From Acanthosepion esculentum (Eukaryota; Mollusca; Cephalopoda; Sepiida; Sepiidae): 64,000 bases of DNA. Shown in pieces: positions 22,241 to 32,850 of this stretch. A model generated the notes under the pieces. That model did no database searches, had not been told where the DNA came from, and saw only the letters and a program-made list of their open reading frames with translations. The stretch spans positions 92,790,285 through 92,854,284 of the forward strand of contig OZ038485.1 of the NCBI GenBank assembly GCA_964036315.1, in the 5' to 3' direction. The position numbers were made by a program, and so were the translations under genes. Position 1 is the stretch's first letter, and every line of letters begins with the position of its first letter.

Positions 22241-22820
22241 AGAATAAATAAATAAATAATGCCATGTACTAACAATGTAAACAGTGTAAATAGATAAAAT
22301 ACTTCCTCTCAGAAATGTAGACAGATACTGAAGAAATCCGGATTGGACAACGGCCGAAACGTCGTGAATATGGCAACAAAGATGAAGATAAGAGTAAAAA
22401 GAAAAAAGTGTAAATCGTTACAAAAACTTCATCTCATCAATACAAACAGATTCTGAAGAAGGCCGGGTCGGAAAACGGTCGAAATATTGTGAATATGGCA
22501 GCAAAAATGAGGAAAACAGTCCGATCAAGGCGAATAGTGTAAATAATTTCAATACCTCATCTCAGAAATATAGACAAATCGTGAAGAAGGCCGGATCGAA
22601 AAACGGCCGAAACGTCGGGAATATGGCAACGAATATGCGGACAGCAGTCCGAACAATGTAAATAGGGTATATAGTTACAATACCTCATGTCAGTAATATA
22701 GACAGATACTGAAGAAGGCCGGATCGGATGAGGGCCGGAACGTGGTGAATATGGCAACAAAGATGCGGACAAAAGATGAAGACAACAGTCTGAACAATGT
22801 AAACAAATTAAAATAATATG
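22226..22820 (+). repeat. Tandem array of about 127 bp units with hammerhead-like cores (family D)
   Basis: About five units start near 22226, 22328, 22453, 22580 and 22709. Each reads CTGAAGAAGGCCGGATCGG, a short spacer, CGGCCGAAACGTCG and then TGAATATGGCAACAAAGATG. Several units keep CTGANGA, a GGCCG/CGGCC stem II, GAAA and the cleavage site CGTC or CGTT. Stem III is reduced to the palindrome ACGT. The pairing expected for stem I is absent in the internal units but present (TCAC/GTGA) in copies next to a head. Hammerheads of Penelope-like elements are known to have such tiny stem III. Confidence 0.65.
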
Positions 22821-22827
22821 TGACATT

Positions 22828-23084
22828 TGTTTGATTCTGGAATCAGTGAAAAGCCCTGTGCTTTTCTAATCACTTTACAAACTTTAGCTTTGTCTAGAAG
22901 TGATATGAGCCTTACCTGCAAAGATACGTGGTTGCCCCCCACTGAACGATGGGTACCAAGCTAGTATGAAAAGCTAATAAACATGGAGATTGTGTTTGGT
23001 ACACACTGGGAAAACAATTACCATCACACTAATGTAAGATTAGGAAATAGAAAATGAATTTAGGTAAACGTATTTAACAAGTTA
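22828..23084. other. Unassigned sequence
   Basis: Ordinary AT-rich sequence with no recognised motif. Confidence 0.3.
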
Positions 23085-23510
23085 AATGTGTCAAGTTGGT
23101 TTGGTTTCTTTTGTTTTACGGCATATCAACCTCAATAGGTTATCTAAAGATTTTTTTTATTGCTGGTAATATATTTTTAAATATATCGCTAGTATTTTTT
23201 TTCAAAAATGTATTGCTGGTAATAAACTATTGCTGGTAATAATTTTTCTTCAAAAATATATTGTGGTTAATAATTTTTTACAAAACATTTCTGGTATTAA
23301 AACTTATTTTTACAATTTCATAGTGTTTTGACCCAACTATTTGGTTAGCTATTTGTCCACAACTGGGACCCTAACAGGTGCTACCACCCCGGGTCAGGGT
23401 GAACCTAGGAACACCAGCAATTAAGAGGTGGTTCCACGCTCCTCAAAACCTGATCTGAGGCCTTGCTGTTGGATGTAGTTTATCGTCATACCAAGGACGG
23501 AAATATATCA
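23085..23510 (+). repeat. Dispersed repeat family M, copy
   Basis: The head reads GGTTTGGTTT...CGGCATATCAACCTC. A degenerate run of CAAAAATGTATTGCTGGTAA units follows. The tail reads AACTGGGACCCTAACAGGTG, then CTACCACCCCGGGTCAGGGT, and ends GATGTAGTTTATCGTCATAC. The same head, minisatellite core and tail occur at 14650, 27370 and 27840. Reading on the minus strand it may be a SINE. No pol III boxes were convincing in this copy. Confidence 0.65.
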
Positions 23511-23814
23511 AGTTTAATTGCATCAAATATTATGCTTATACTATTTAAATATATATTTCGATAAAATCTAAAAGTGACTTTTTTAAAGACTCCCTCCTGG
23601 ATGCTTCTTTGGACGCCTCAATTTTAAACTTTTCGCGCCAAAATTCAATCTATCTTTCTGATCCTCATAATCTTCTCTTTCATTTTATTCATATCCTGCA
23701 CATCATTAAGCTTTACAATTTTAATTTTATATCTTGTGCGGCTCTAGTTTCGGTGAATTTTAATATATAAAAAAACTATGAACAGAAAATTACTTATTTC
23801 TTACAGCGAGATTC
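23511..23814. other. Unassigned AT-rich sequence
   Basis: Nothing recognised. Confidence 0.3.
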
Positions 23815-24640
23815 AGCTACTCGTGGTAAAGGGCGCTACTCGTGGTAAAGGGTTACGTTTAGTAGACATTTGTATGCATAGGAGTGGTTGACAGAGGTTT
23901 ACCCTAGCCTTGGACAGATTGTAGTGATCAGGGAAACATCCCGTTGAGAGTCGGTTCCTCAGTGTAGTGGTTCCCGAGAAGAAGCTGTTCGCTGATTCCA
24001 GAATCAAAACCTGTCATATATTATTTTAATTTATTTACATTGTTCGGACTGTTGTTCTCATCTTTGTTGCCATATTCACGACGTTCCGGTTGTCCGATCC
24101 GGCCTTCTTCAGTATTTATCAATATTACTGACATAAGGTATTGTAATTATTTACATTATTTACATTGTTCGGACTGTTGTTCGCATCTTTGTTGCCATAG
24201 TCACCACATTTCAGCCGGTGTTAGATCTGGCCTTCTTCAGGATATGTCTATATTTATGAGATGAAGTATTGTAACTATTTGCACTATTTACATTTTTCGG
24301 ACTTTTTTCCGCATCTTTGTTGCCATATTCACCACGTTTCAGCCGGTATTCGATCCGGCCTTCTTCAGGATATATCTATATTTGTGTGTTGAGTTATTGT
24401 AACTATTCACACTATTTACATTACTTACTTCTCACCGATTGAATACGGGGGGAATGTGGGTGGTTTGCAACTATGTAAGTGGCATGGCGTGTTCTTTCTG
24501 CGAAGACTTGCCGCGGCGGGACTAAGGAATGTAGTTCGTCCGCGCACTTTCCGTGGAAGTAGCGGTAAAGCAGCGTGAGTCTTGCCCCATCCCACCCGTA
24601 CGAGAGAGGTTGAAGGGTGGATAATAGTTTGGCTAACACA
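23815..24640 (-). pseudogene. LINE reverse transcriptase C-terminus, interrupted
   Basis: The upstream part (24640-24421) reads LQPLSYGWDGARLTLLYRYFHGKCADELH and then ARHATYIVANHPHS on the minus strand. The downstream part (24010-23870) reads NSFFSGTTTLRNRLSTGCFP and DHYNLSKARVN. In intact relatives these are adjacent: an H-hinge (LSHRR-V-SL--YRYFHG), then a block SFFPRTASLWNRLP-GCFP. The gap holds an inverted family D array (24021-24420), so the LINE was split by a later insertion. Confidence 0.8.
24021..24420 (-). repeat. Family D array, about three inverted 127 bp units
   Basis: On the minus strand three units read CTGAAGAAGGCCGGATCGGA, then a degraded GAAA position, then GTGAATATGGCAACAAAGAT and ACAGTCCGAACAATGTAAA. 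The hammerhead core is mutated in each (for example GGAACGTCG or GAAACGTGG). There is no SINE-like head here. Confidence 0.7.
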
Positions 24641-24881
24641 AGGTAAATTACAACTACTAAAAATAGAAAGTAGCAGCCTAACCAATCTCAGCAATTTAAC
24701 AATTCTTTAATTAAGCGTTATTGGTAGAATCTTTCTTTTTGTTTACTAATTGTTCACAAAATACAAGGCCCAATGAGCCACTCAAGGTAGAGGTTTAGTG
24801 ATTGATGTTATTGAACGTAAGAGGAAGAGGACATGTATGAAAGATAACGGATATACCGTAAACTAAGCTTGCAGTCGTCCA

Positions 24882-25285
24882 GCTTACGACCACATCACGT
24901 TGAAACACAGGTTTCCGTACAATCATCGCAGTTAAGTAACGTCGATCCTGGTCAGTGCTGAGATATATGACCGTTTGGGAATATCGGGTGCTGTAAACTA
25001 GGATGTGCGATTTGTGCAATGGATAATGGGTGGGAATTGTTAGTCGGAGAGCCGAGTTCCCATTCCACTTGGGTTCGTTATATTTACTTACGCGCAAGTA
25101 TGCTTGGGAAATGTGAAGATCCGCATTCCCCCCGCTATGGGTTAGACAGTAATACTCTTACCACTATATCGTTATTATCTCAAAGGAAAATCCTTACAAA
25201 CTGAAACTATTTTCCGGATTTAAATATCTTCAAACGGTTGATAAACCTTAGAAAATGAATCCATCAATAAATTTTACTGATCCGG
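24882..25285 (+). mobile_element. 5S rRNA-derived SINE, copy 1
   Basis: Bases 24882-25000 (119 bp) follow 5S rRNA from end to end: CTTACGACCACATCACGTTG, GTTAAGTAACGTCGATCCTG and GGGAATATCGGGTGCTGTAA, the last two covering the internal pol III promoter. Several substitutions rule out a working 5S gene. The non-5S tail (GTGCGATTTGTGCAATGGAT, then TTACGCGCAAGTATGC, GGGAAA, CTATGGGTTAGA and CCTTAGAAAATGAATC) is shared with the copy at 63141-63530. A shared tail means retroposition as a unit: a 5S-derived SINE (the SINE3 type known from fish). Confidence 0.82.
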
Positions 25286-25299
25286 GAAGCCACATCTCG

Positions 25300-25640
25300 G
25301 GAGTATCTTCTAGGATACAGTGGGTCTTGGAAGAAGCTGTCCTAATGAAAAATCATCTTTATTAACGCAATGGGGGTGATTTCTTGAATTGTACATGGTA
25401 TGGCGGTTCTTAGCTGTGAAGCTCAGGCCTGTTGGAGCTAAGGAGTGTTGCCATGGAATATTTGTCATTGAAATCGCTATTTCAGTGGCAAATACTCTAA
25501 CGAGGCTTATGACGTCTCGCCTGTGGTAAGAGACTTGCAGAATGGAAAATAGTTCATCACTGTAGAAGGCTTCGAAGACGCTACTACACTCTATCAATGC
25601 AGTTCCAGTTCAGATATTAGCAAAGGTACGACATTTTTGA
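25300..25640 (-). pseudogene. LINE reverse transcriptase C-terminal fragment
   Basis: The minus strand reads VSYHRRDVISLVRVFATE, SLAPTGLSFTAKNRHTMYNS and RNHPHCVN. This is the same hinge region as at 24421-24640 (SHRRDVASLSLLYRYFHG ... RTRHATY-V-NHPHS). Stops follow. Confidence 0.65.
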
Positions 25641-26697
25641 TCTGATCTGGATTTTGCAATCGATATAACATGACAGCCGGAGTAAAGTACTTACAGGCGG
25701 AGTTAGCTCTCATATAATGTATTACGCGGATTTTACAATGGAAATCCAGGGGGAAATTAGGAAGAGATCGAATCATGATGAGTTAACGTTACTGAGCAAA
25801 TTTATATGCGTATGCTTAATGCATAAATAACACTTCCTGATTTTACTATAGTAATTACATTGAAAATCAAGAAGGAAGAGATCGTTGTCACTGATTTCGA
25901 ATGAATGCGAGTATTCTGACAGAAGAGGATTGTTATTTGTATAATGTAAATGTGTTGCTAATTTATGGCATTGCATTTGCGAGCGAAAGATTAAAGCCAG
26001 CGAGAACATGTGCATTTAACTGCATATATTATAATATAGCTATAGTAACAAAAACAGTGGAGGTTAATTGAATTTCCCTGCCTGGAAACGAATCTTGGAC
26101 TCACTCTTGACATGCAAGAATAGGAAGAGATACGTAAAATCAGATTTATCGCTGAAGAATAATGACTAGCGAATTATTCTTATAGAATATAACTAATATA
26201 AATACAGTAGAGTATGAAGTTTGAAGACATCCACAGAAATAGCATGGGATGAACTTGACAGAAGAGTGAAAAAAATGAAAAAGAGGCTCTTAGTGTCATA
26301 GACAAAAGAACGGAATCAATTATCAAACTTATACTTTAAGAAACCTTTTTGCAACGGATGCCAAAACATTTCTATTGAAGTAATCAAGCCTGAAAGAGGA
26401 TATTTTTCGTGAGCGAAATTTAATCATAAAATGCTTTTTTCTTTTTGTCATAATAAAATCTCTAATAAAACAATGATTGTCTCACCTTTTTTATTTAAAC
26501 AATGTATAATAATTTTCTCTTATTTAAAATTTAAAAAATAACAACTACTTTTGGGGCTAATTCAAAGAATTACCAGGGTTGGCCTCAAATTTTTTAACTG
26601 TAGTGGATATCTATTCTGATTGGTGGCTCCTCATTTATAGTCTGGTGCCAGAAGAAGACAATGTTCAGAAATATCCGAAACTATAATAGAAATATCC
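25641..26697. other. Unassigned AT-rich sequence
   Basis: No tandem units, inverted termini or recognised motifs were seen. The short open frames on the minus strand are unrecognised. Confidence 0.3.
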
Positions 26698-27055
26698 ATT
26701 CTTGTGCCAGAAATTCTTAACGTCAGAAACTCTCCATAATTTCTCGAAAAAAAACATCCTCTTTCAGGCTTTTCATTTCTTACCTTGTAACAGAAGTTTA
26801 GTCAATATATAATATATAATTAATGAAAAACTCCCATCCTCAATGAAGACACAATACTTGTTGCCTTGTACCCGGCATCTGTAACTACAGTAATGAGTTC
26901 CATCCCTGTGCCAAAAGATGTTAACGTCATGAATTATGTATAACTTCTCAAAATGTTCCATCTTCTTTAGGGGCTCTTAATTTGTTGCCTTGTACCAGAG
27001 GTTTAGGCAATATATGCATAACTTACTGTCATCCTCATTGGGGACACAATACTTT
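26698..27055. repeat. Direct repeat, unit about 203 bp, two copies
   Basis: Bases 26698-26850 recur at 26901-27055. Shared words are TGTGCCAGAAATTCTTAACG versus TGTGCCAAAAGATGTTAACG, TTGTAACAGAAGTTTAG versus TTGTACCAGAGGTTTAG, and GGGGACACAATACTT-type ends. Divergence is moderate. Confidence 0.7.
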
Positions 27056-27369
27056 TTACTTGATTGATTTGTTTGATTTGTTTGTTTAATGGTATATCAG
27101 CTTATGGGTTATTTAATGCCGAAGTTTAATTTTGAGGTGGCGCTTTGAAGTAATAAAACTGTTATTCTGTTTTCACAATTGTATACATGGTAGATGACGC
27201 TCAGCATTCGTGCACGTGCATGTTTGTGGGGATAAGATTACTAGAGTAGGGTGATAGGTGTGCTTTATGTTATAGTTTTGTTGAAGTTATATTTTGGAAT
27301 ACTGTTTAATTTCGTCAAGAAATTGTAGGATTTTATATGGATAAATGACATGATAGAGTCCTTTCACGT
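27056..27369. repeat. Family M head fragment and unassigned sequence
   Basis: Bases 27080-27130 carry the family M head (GGTATATCAGCTTATGGGTT then ATTTAATGCCG). The rest is unassigned. Confidence 0.5.
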
Positions 27370-27835
27370 TGATTGTTTGTTAGGTTGGTTTTGTTTAGTG
27401 GCATATCAATACCTCTATGGGTTATTTAATGCCGAAATCTAAATATGTTGAATACAATTTTATGCCTTCAACTAAATATATTCTGAACGCAATTGTATTT
27501 CTTCAACTAAAGCTGAAATGTATTGTTAGTCTATTTTATATAAAATGTACTGTTGGTAATTTTACTATAAATATGTATTTTTGGTATTATTTTTTATATA
27601 AAAAAAATGTATTGCTGTCTTTTTTTACTATAAATATATTATACTTTCATAGTATTTTTATTTTTGTTTTCGGGTTCACTATTTGGCCATAGCTGGGAGG
27701 GTAACAGGTGCTGACACTCCGGACCAGGGTGGACCTGGAAACAACAGCAGTTAAGAGGTGATTTCAGGCTCCTCAAAACATCCCAATCAGAGGCTTTGCT
27801 GCTGCATGTAGTTTATCGTCATACCCAGGACTACT
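27370..27835 (+). repeat. Dispersed repeat family M, copy
   Basis: The head is GTGGCATATCAATACCTCTA, GGGTTATTTAATGCCGAAAT. The core has degenerate units like AAATGTACTGTTGGTAATTT. The tail has GCTGGGAGGGTAACAGGTGC, then CTCCTCAAAACATCCC, and ends CATGTAGTTTATCGTCATAC. This copy is nearly full length. Confidence 0.7.
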
Positions 27836-28262
27836 ATCAGTTCAGATATCAACTGCTACGACATGCCATGCTACTTTCACGGTGTCAAGTATTGTTTAGT
27901 TGGTTAATTTTGTTTAACGGCATATCAACACCTATGGGTTATTTAATGTCGAAATCTAAATATTTGTATATAATTTTATGCTTGCAACTAGAGATATTTT
28001 GTACATAAATTTATACTTTCAGAATAAAGGTATGTTTTTTTAGATATATAGTTTCTACATCATAAAATCTATTGTTGGTAATTATAATATAAAAATGTAT
28101 TTTTCTGGGGTTTTTGTGTTGCGCTGATTGTCATTTTGCTATAAAAAAAAAGTATTGTTGGTGCCCTAACAGCTGCTACCACCCCGGGTCTGAGTGGACC
28201 AGTGGACAAAAGCAGTTATGGGGTAATTCCACGCTCCACGCTGGATGTAGTTTATAAATACT
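27836..28262 (+). repeat. Dispersed repeat family M, adjacent copy
   Basis: The head (GGCATATCAACACCTATGGG) lies about 500 bp after the previous one, followed by degenerate core units and the tail TGCTACCACCCCGGGTCTGA to GGATGTAGTTTATAA. It is in tandem with the copy at 27370. Confidence 0.7.
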
Positions 28263-28960
28263 TTCATGGTAATTGTTAGGATGAGCTCTTCGCTATGGGG
28301 TTAATTTTTTAGAATTTTTATTTTATTCCCCTGCCCCCACAGACATTGAATTGTAAATATGGGGACTAGTTAGTATTTTCATAGAGACAGTGAGGTATAT
28401 GGTGGTTGTGGTAAGAACAGTACGTATGAATGTGGTGTTTTGGTGTAAGGAATATTGTTCGTACGATTGGGTCAGTGTTTGCGGCTAGCTAAGTTATAGT
28501 TAAGACAGAAGAAGACCGTCCTTTTTTCCCCCAATCCCCCCTTCGGCCTTGTGCCACATTTCTGTAAATTATACATAATAAATATCGCTCTTCGCTATGG
28601 TACCTAGACTCTATGAATTTAAGCGCAATACTATACGATATCGCATCAATATACAGTTGATCTAGCTAGACGTCGTCATTACTTCTATACTAACAGTTTC
28701 TTTTCTCGCACCTCTCGTTTGTGGAAATTCCTCTCCGGCTCCATGCTTTCCAGCCAACTTTAATCCGCAAAGATTTAAATGCAATGTCAATCACTATCTC
28801 CTCTCCTCTTGATTGCTCTTTTCTCTTTCCACTCATTACTAATGATTCTGTTCTTAATGTCTCCACACCCTGTATCCCTTTGCATGCTAGTGGCTGTACT
28901 CCCTTGGGTGATACGTGTTTTTAAAAAAATGTTCTCGAAAATTTTCATCGTTTTCCTATT
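28262..28960 (+). mobile_element. LINE C-terminal relic with embedded 270 bp repeat, composite copy 1
   Basis: Bases 28340-28590 share with 52340-52590 the words ATATGGGGACTAGTTAG, TTTTCATAGAGACAG, GTCAGTGTTTG and TAAGACAGAAGAAG, and end GGCCTTGTGCCACATTT then AATAAATATCGCT. Downstream (28690-28800) the plus strand reads FLAPLVCGNSSPAPCFP, the end block of a LINE (SFFPRTSRLWN-LPS-CFP) in shifted frame. Both composite copies carry the embedded repeat at about the same place in the LINE. Confidence 0.6.
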
Positions 28961-29249
28961 TTAGTTTTCTGAGGAATCTTAACTCTTAGGTTGATGATTT
29001 TATGAACTCTTGGCGTTTTCTACGGCAATAAAAAAAATATTCGTAAAATTTCCAAATTGCCTTGTTTAAATATTTGCGCTTAACAACAAGAAACATAAAT
29101 ATGAATGCTTCTTTCCTGGTGAGTTTACCTTCGGAATTCCTGGCGTCATTGCGAGTGAGCAGGTGGCAGCGTTGCTTGGAATAGCCAATGTGCTGAGGAG
29201 TGTTGTGTCTTTAAGCTGGGTGTAGGAGCTGAGATATGATCATCATAAA
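28961..29249. other. Unassigned sequence
   Basis: A GC-richer patch at 29110-29240 has no recognised motif. Confidence 0.3.
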
Positions 29250-29585
29250 AAGGCCCGCGGGCCATTCTAGTAAGAGGGTTACATGAAGAGGCACTTTTAG
29301 CACGGATAGGAGGTGAAGCTAATTTTTAACCCTATACCTAGATTTAAGATAGTGATCAGCGAACGACTGCTCTTGGAAGTCTGTTCCACAGAGCAGTGGT
29401 TCGAGGAAAGAAGCTGTTCTAGGGGAAATTATCACCAGTGGAATATGGAGGGAATGTGGGTGGTTTGTTGTAATTTGAGTGGCATGGCGGGTCCTAGCCT
29501 TAAAGGTTAGAACTGGCGGAACCAAGCAATGTAGTTCGTGAGAGCACTTTCCATGGAGATAACGACAGAGCAGTGATCTTAGTTT
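29250..29585 (-). pseudogene. LINE reverse transcriptase C-terminal fragment
   Basis: The minus strand reads SLLCRYLHGKCSHELHCLVP, then ARTRHATQITTNHPHSLHIP, then TALWNRLPRAVV after a frameshift. It is the same LINE family as at 23815-24640. Confidence 0.75.
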
Positions 29586-29589
29586 TTTT

Positions 29590-29686
29590 CCAAAAAAATT
29601 CTCTCGAAAAATGTTAGGAAGCCATTTCTGAACTTATCTCTCTAGTTGGGACCCGCAAAAATGAGCATACACCAGAAATCAAAGGA

Positions 29687-29740
<54 letters not shown>

Positions 29741-30205
29741 TCCCTTTCTGTTTTACCGAAACATCTAATATAATATGATAATAAGCCTACTAATTGATAC
29801 GGCTTGCCTAATGATTGATGTGCCTTGCGCAGCGGACTGTAACCGAGGAATTTGAAAATTTATCGAAGTATAAAAACCTGGAAATCGAAATAGAAAAAAA
29901 AATGTGGAAATTGAAAACAAGAATAATACCAGTCATAGTAGGTGCGCTTGGAATGATAAAAAAGGAACACAACAACACATTGAAAATAAATCCCAAGAAA
30001 TCCCAGCTTAAGAGATATAAAAAAGGCTTGATAAGTAGAGCACACACACTAAGAAGAACGTTGTCCATGTAATGCTAGTGATATTATGGGAGTTAGCGAA
30101 ACAAATCATGAAATGTAGCCATAACAACACACCGCTACCGGCCTAAGATAGTGCGACCATAGCAGAAAACGAAATATAATAGCAATAATAATAATAATAA
30201 TAATT
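29590..30205 (+). pseudogene. LINE 3' UTR, (AAT)n tail, then another LINE 3' copy
   Basis: Bases 29600-29690 match the 3' UTR of the LINE at 18654 (GAAGCCATTTCTGAACTTAT, TCTCTAGTTGGGACCCG). An AAT tail lies at 29690-29740. A second truncated copy follows, reading CGTVTEEFENLSKYKNLEIE and TRIIPVIVGALGMIKKE to 30072, with an AAT-rich end near 30180-30205. This repeats the head-to-tail arrangement of 18.6-21 kb. Confidence 0.75.
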
Positions 30206-30516
30206 ATAAAAATAAAGGGAAAACAAGACATGAGATGCAAAGTGCTTGATTTTGTTTTTATATTGTTAAATACAATGAGTGCAAATGATTGAAACGGGTT
30301 AAATCGGATCAGTAGAACTGTTTAATAAAAATGAGAATTTTCTCTATTTTTTTATTTTACACTTATTTATTCATTCATTTACCCATTCACTTATTTTCTT
30401 CTTTATTTATTTTATTTTTTTCAGTTTTATCAAATATCGGAGCAGGTGTTACAGTTAATACTGAGAAAAGGATTTTAAAAAAATATCCCTTCCGCCATCT
30501 CTCACCCGTCTTATAC
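30206..30516. other. Unassigned AT-rich sequence
   Basis: T-rich stretch; nothing recognised. Confidence 0.3.
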
Positions 30517-30532
30517 ATACACACACACACAC

Positions 30533-30609
<77 letters not shown>

Positions 30610-30618
30610 TGCGCGCGC
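30517..30618. repeat. (AC)n(AT)n(GTAT)n compound microsatellite
   Basis: CA, TA and TATG repeats in series, ending in a short GC alternation. Confidence 0.95.
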
Positions 30619-31869
30619 CCGTGCACTAAGGGGGATAGTAAGAAAAATATATAATTATTTTAGCGCTTGGGAGGTTTTAAGACGAATACAGGAAAAGAAC
30701 CGAAAATCGAAAAGTGAACTGAAATCTGCCTCGTGGGGTAAAAAAAACCCGAATGAAACAAATATGCAAAAGGAAAACGAAAAACTGTAAAATCTCGATA
30801 CTATCAATAGATGTTTTTATCTATTAGCATTGAGCAATTTTATAAATATTTTAGTACAGTGCGCCTCACTTGTTTAAAGTCTTCCTTGACATTTTCGCAA
30901 ATTGAAAATCACGTTTATTCCGCGCAAGCGAATTTAGAAAGTTGTGGTAAAAAAAAAAAATAAATAAAAATAAAAATAAATAAATAAAACAAACATGCAC
31001 TAATAAGACAACGAAAACTATTCAGAAAACAGTAATGAAATTACTTCGTTTCAGAATTAAACGAGAACTAATACAAGTGAATTCGCCTTTACCCTTTTCT
31101 CGCGAGATCAGTTTAAAATAGCATCAGGTTTTGAGGCGAACGAGGTTGAACTGTTTTCAGTGGAAATAGCCAAATTTGGTAAAAGGCTACGTGAAAGTTG
31201 AGCAAGAGGAAGACGACGACGGGGAGATGGGAAAGAAAGTGGAAGGCGGAATGGGAGACGCTACCCACCACCATCACTGCATTGATAATCAGGACGAAGA
31301 CGCTGCGATGCAGTTGGAACGTCGCAGAAGATTCGTTGGCGGAAAAGGAGGTCGACAATGAGAAATGAACATGCAAAAGAAAAAGATCAACACGAATAAC
31401 AACAAAATGAAAAAGAACGCCTTTCCTTCACACGACACAGGCCGAAAACTCTTTCTACCTTATACTGAACAACTCTGGAAAATCGATCCAGTGTTTAGAA
31501 AAATTGATAAAAATGTTTTTTAATTATTTTTTTATTTTGGAGAAGAGAGTGAATTCAAAATCGCTTATGCGGTCTTTTGGAGTTGGGGGTGACTAAATTC
31601 AGCAGCTTTTTTTCCCTACGGATGCAATCTCGCAAGCCTGTTACTTCACTATCACTGCTCCCATAGCAAATGGCTTTCCCAAGGAATTTGTCGCATGTGA
31701 ATTAAACGGAGTAAGCAGAAATTGAACTTAGAACGTCGACTCAAAATTTCGCGCCGCTAGCAGTTACCCTAGCTGGGCATTCATAATATTACTTAGTATC
31801 CACCGCCAAGACAGCAAAACGATAAAAACGCAAGCTAGATTTACTTGAACAAATCGGTCAACCTATATA
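30619..31869. other. Unassigned; coding-like composition at 31085-31440
   Basis: Bases 31085-31440 are GC-richer, with a plus-strand frame of 61 codons (31176-31361; acidic run EQEEDDDGE, then HHHH) and a longer minus-strand frame (31113-31376; hydrophobic). Neither matches a family I know and neither shows clear splice sites. Near 31720-31770 a minus-strand stretch AAGTTCAATTTCTGC resembles a B box. The rest is unassigned. Confidence 0.3.
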
Positions 31870-32215
31870 CCCGTGTATAAGTCATCTTAACATATAGTGT
31901 GACTCTTCAAATCTTTTGTAAAAAAAATAATTTCTTTCATATAGCTTGTGTATAATGCGACCTCAGCTTCTGAATAATTCTGGTAGACCTACCGTATTCA
32001 AATATTGCATCATCTTGGACATATTTTATAGTAAAAAATAAATGGTATTCATTGTTTTTTGCCCAAGGCTACCCCAGAATGATGTGAAAACCCAGTTGGC
32101 GTAAAATATCAGTAGAAATTGTTCATTCATTTTCGTTCCTGCCTGAAAATGCATGGTTTTTAACCTCTTCAAACAAACTTACCTGTGTATAGTGCAACCC
32201 CCTGGTTGTGCGTAA
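31870..32215. repeat. Repeated terminal motif of an unknown DNA transposon
   Basis: The words CCCGTGTATAAGTCATCTT (31880), TTGTGTATAATGCGACCTC (31950) and CCTGTGTATAGTGCAACCCC (32187) are three same-orientation versions of one motif. Such motifs are typical ends of animal DNA transposons. No partner in inverted orientation was found. Confidence 0.35.
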
Positions 32216-32239
32216 AAATGAGTCTATCGGGACCGTTTT

Positions 32240-32437
32240 CAATCAAATCGAGGGTTCCAACTGCAACTGGAATTATTGATGTCCACATGTGCCACATTTT
32301 TTAGATTTCCCTTTCAAGATCTTTGTATTTTGATAGTTTTTTAAGATCTTCAAAGATACATTACAGTCTTCAGGGACTGCCATATCAATAAAAAAGCACA
32401 TGTTGTTCTTGTGATATTTGATTACATTGCCTGGGCG

Positions 32438-32490
<53 letters not shown>
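32240..32490 (-). pseudogene. LINE 3' fragment with (AAT)n tract at its truncation point
   Basis: From an AAT tract at 32440-32490 the minus strand reads NVIKYHKNNMCFFIDMAVPE, DCNVSLKILKNYQNTKILKG and CGTCGH. This is the block MPVPADCNLSLKIFKKLSKY of the LINE at 18654. Again the 5' truncation point of the LINE copy abuts AAT repeats. Confidence 0.75.
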
Positions 32491-32569
32491 ATGCATAACT
32501 ATAAAGTAGGGGCTGTACAAGTGTTTTTTCCAATTCTTTGTTTGTCCCATCTTTATCCAGTAATCCAAT

Positions 32570-32850
32570 GCAACTCAGTTATATGCCATGCGTGATACAC
32601 GCTTAGGTGATCATGTATCTTTCGATACGTGTCTGACGGGGCAGATTTTTTGCCATTTCTTCCTGCGGTAGACCATTTGCCATTCAAGGATATAGAACCC
32701 GGTCTGTCCTAGTTAGGGGTAGAAGAAGAGGATTCATACCTTTCCCGAAGGTATATAGTACGTAAATGAATGTAATGGATCCGACTGGAATTCCTACCTG
32801 GCTCTCCGATTCCTCAATCCGAGACGCTATCCATTACTCCACCGTGACTG
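32570..32850 (-). repeat. tRNA-derived SINE (family S), copy 1
   Basis: On the minus strand the head reads CACGGTGGAGTAATGGATAG, an A-box-like tRNA start, followed by GATTGAGGAATCGGAGAGCC and a degraded B box. The body matches copies at 42365-42600 and 47005-47245 (GGAAAGGTATGAATCC, GACCAGGTTCTAT-GCC, GCCTAAGCGTGTATCACGCA). It is not a functional tRNA gene because the cloverleaf 3' half is not maintained. Confidence 0.7.

Noticed and set aside
31113..31376. Possible host exon with overlapping frames on both strands
   Set aside because: No recognised domain, no clear splice sites, and both strands are open, which favours chance from composition. It is kept only as an unassigned block.
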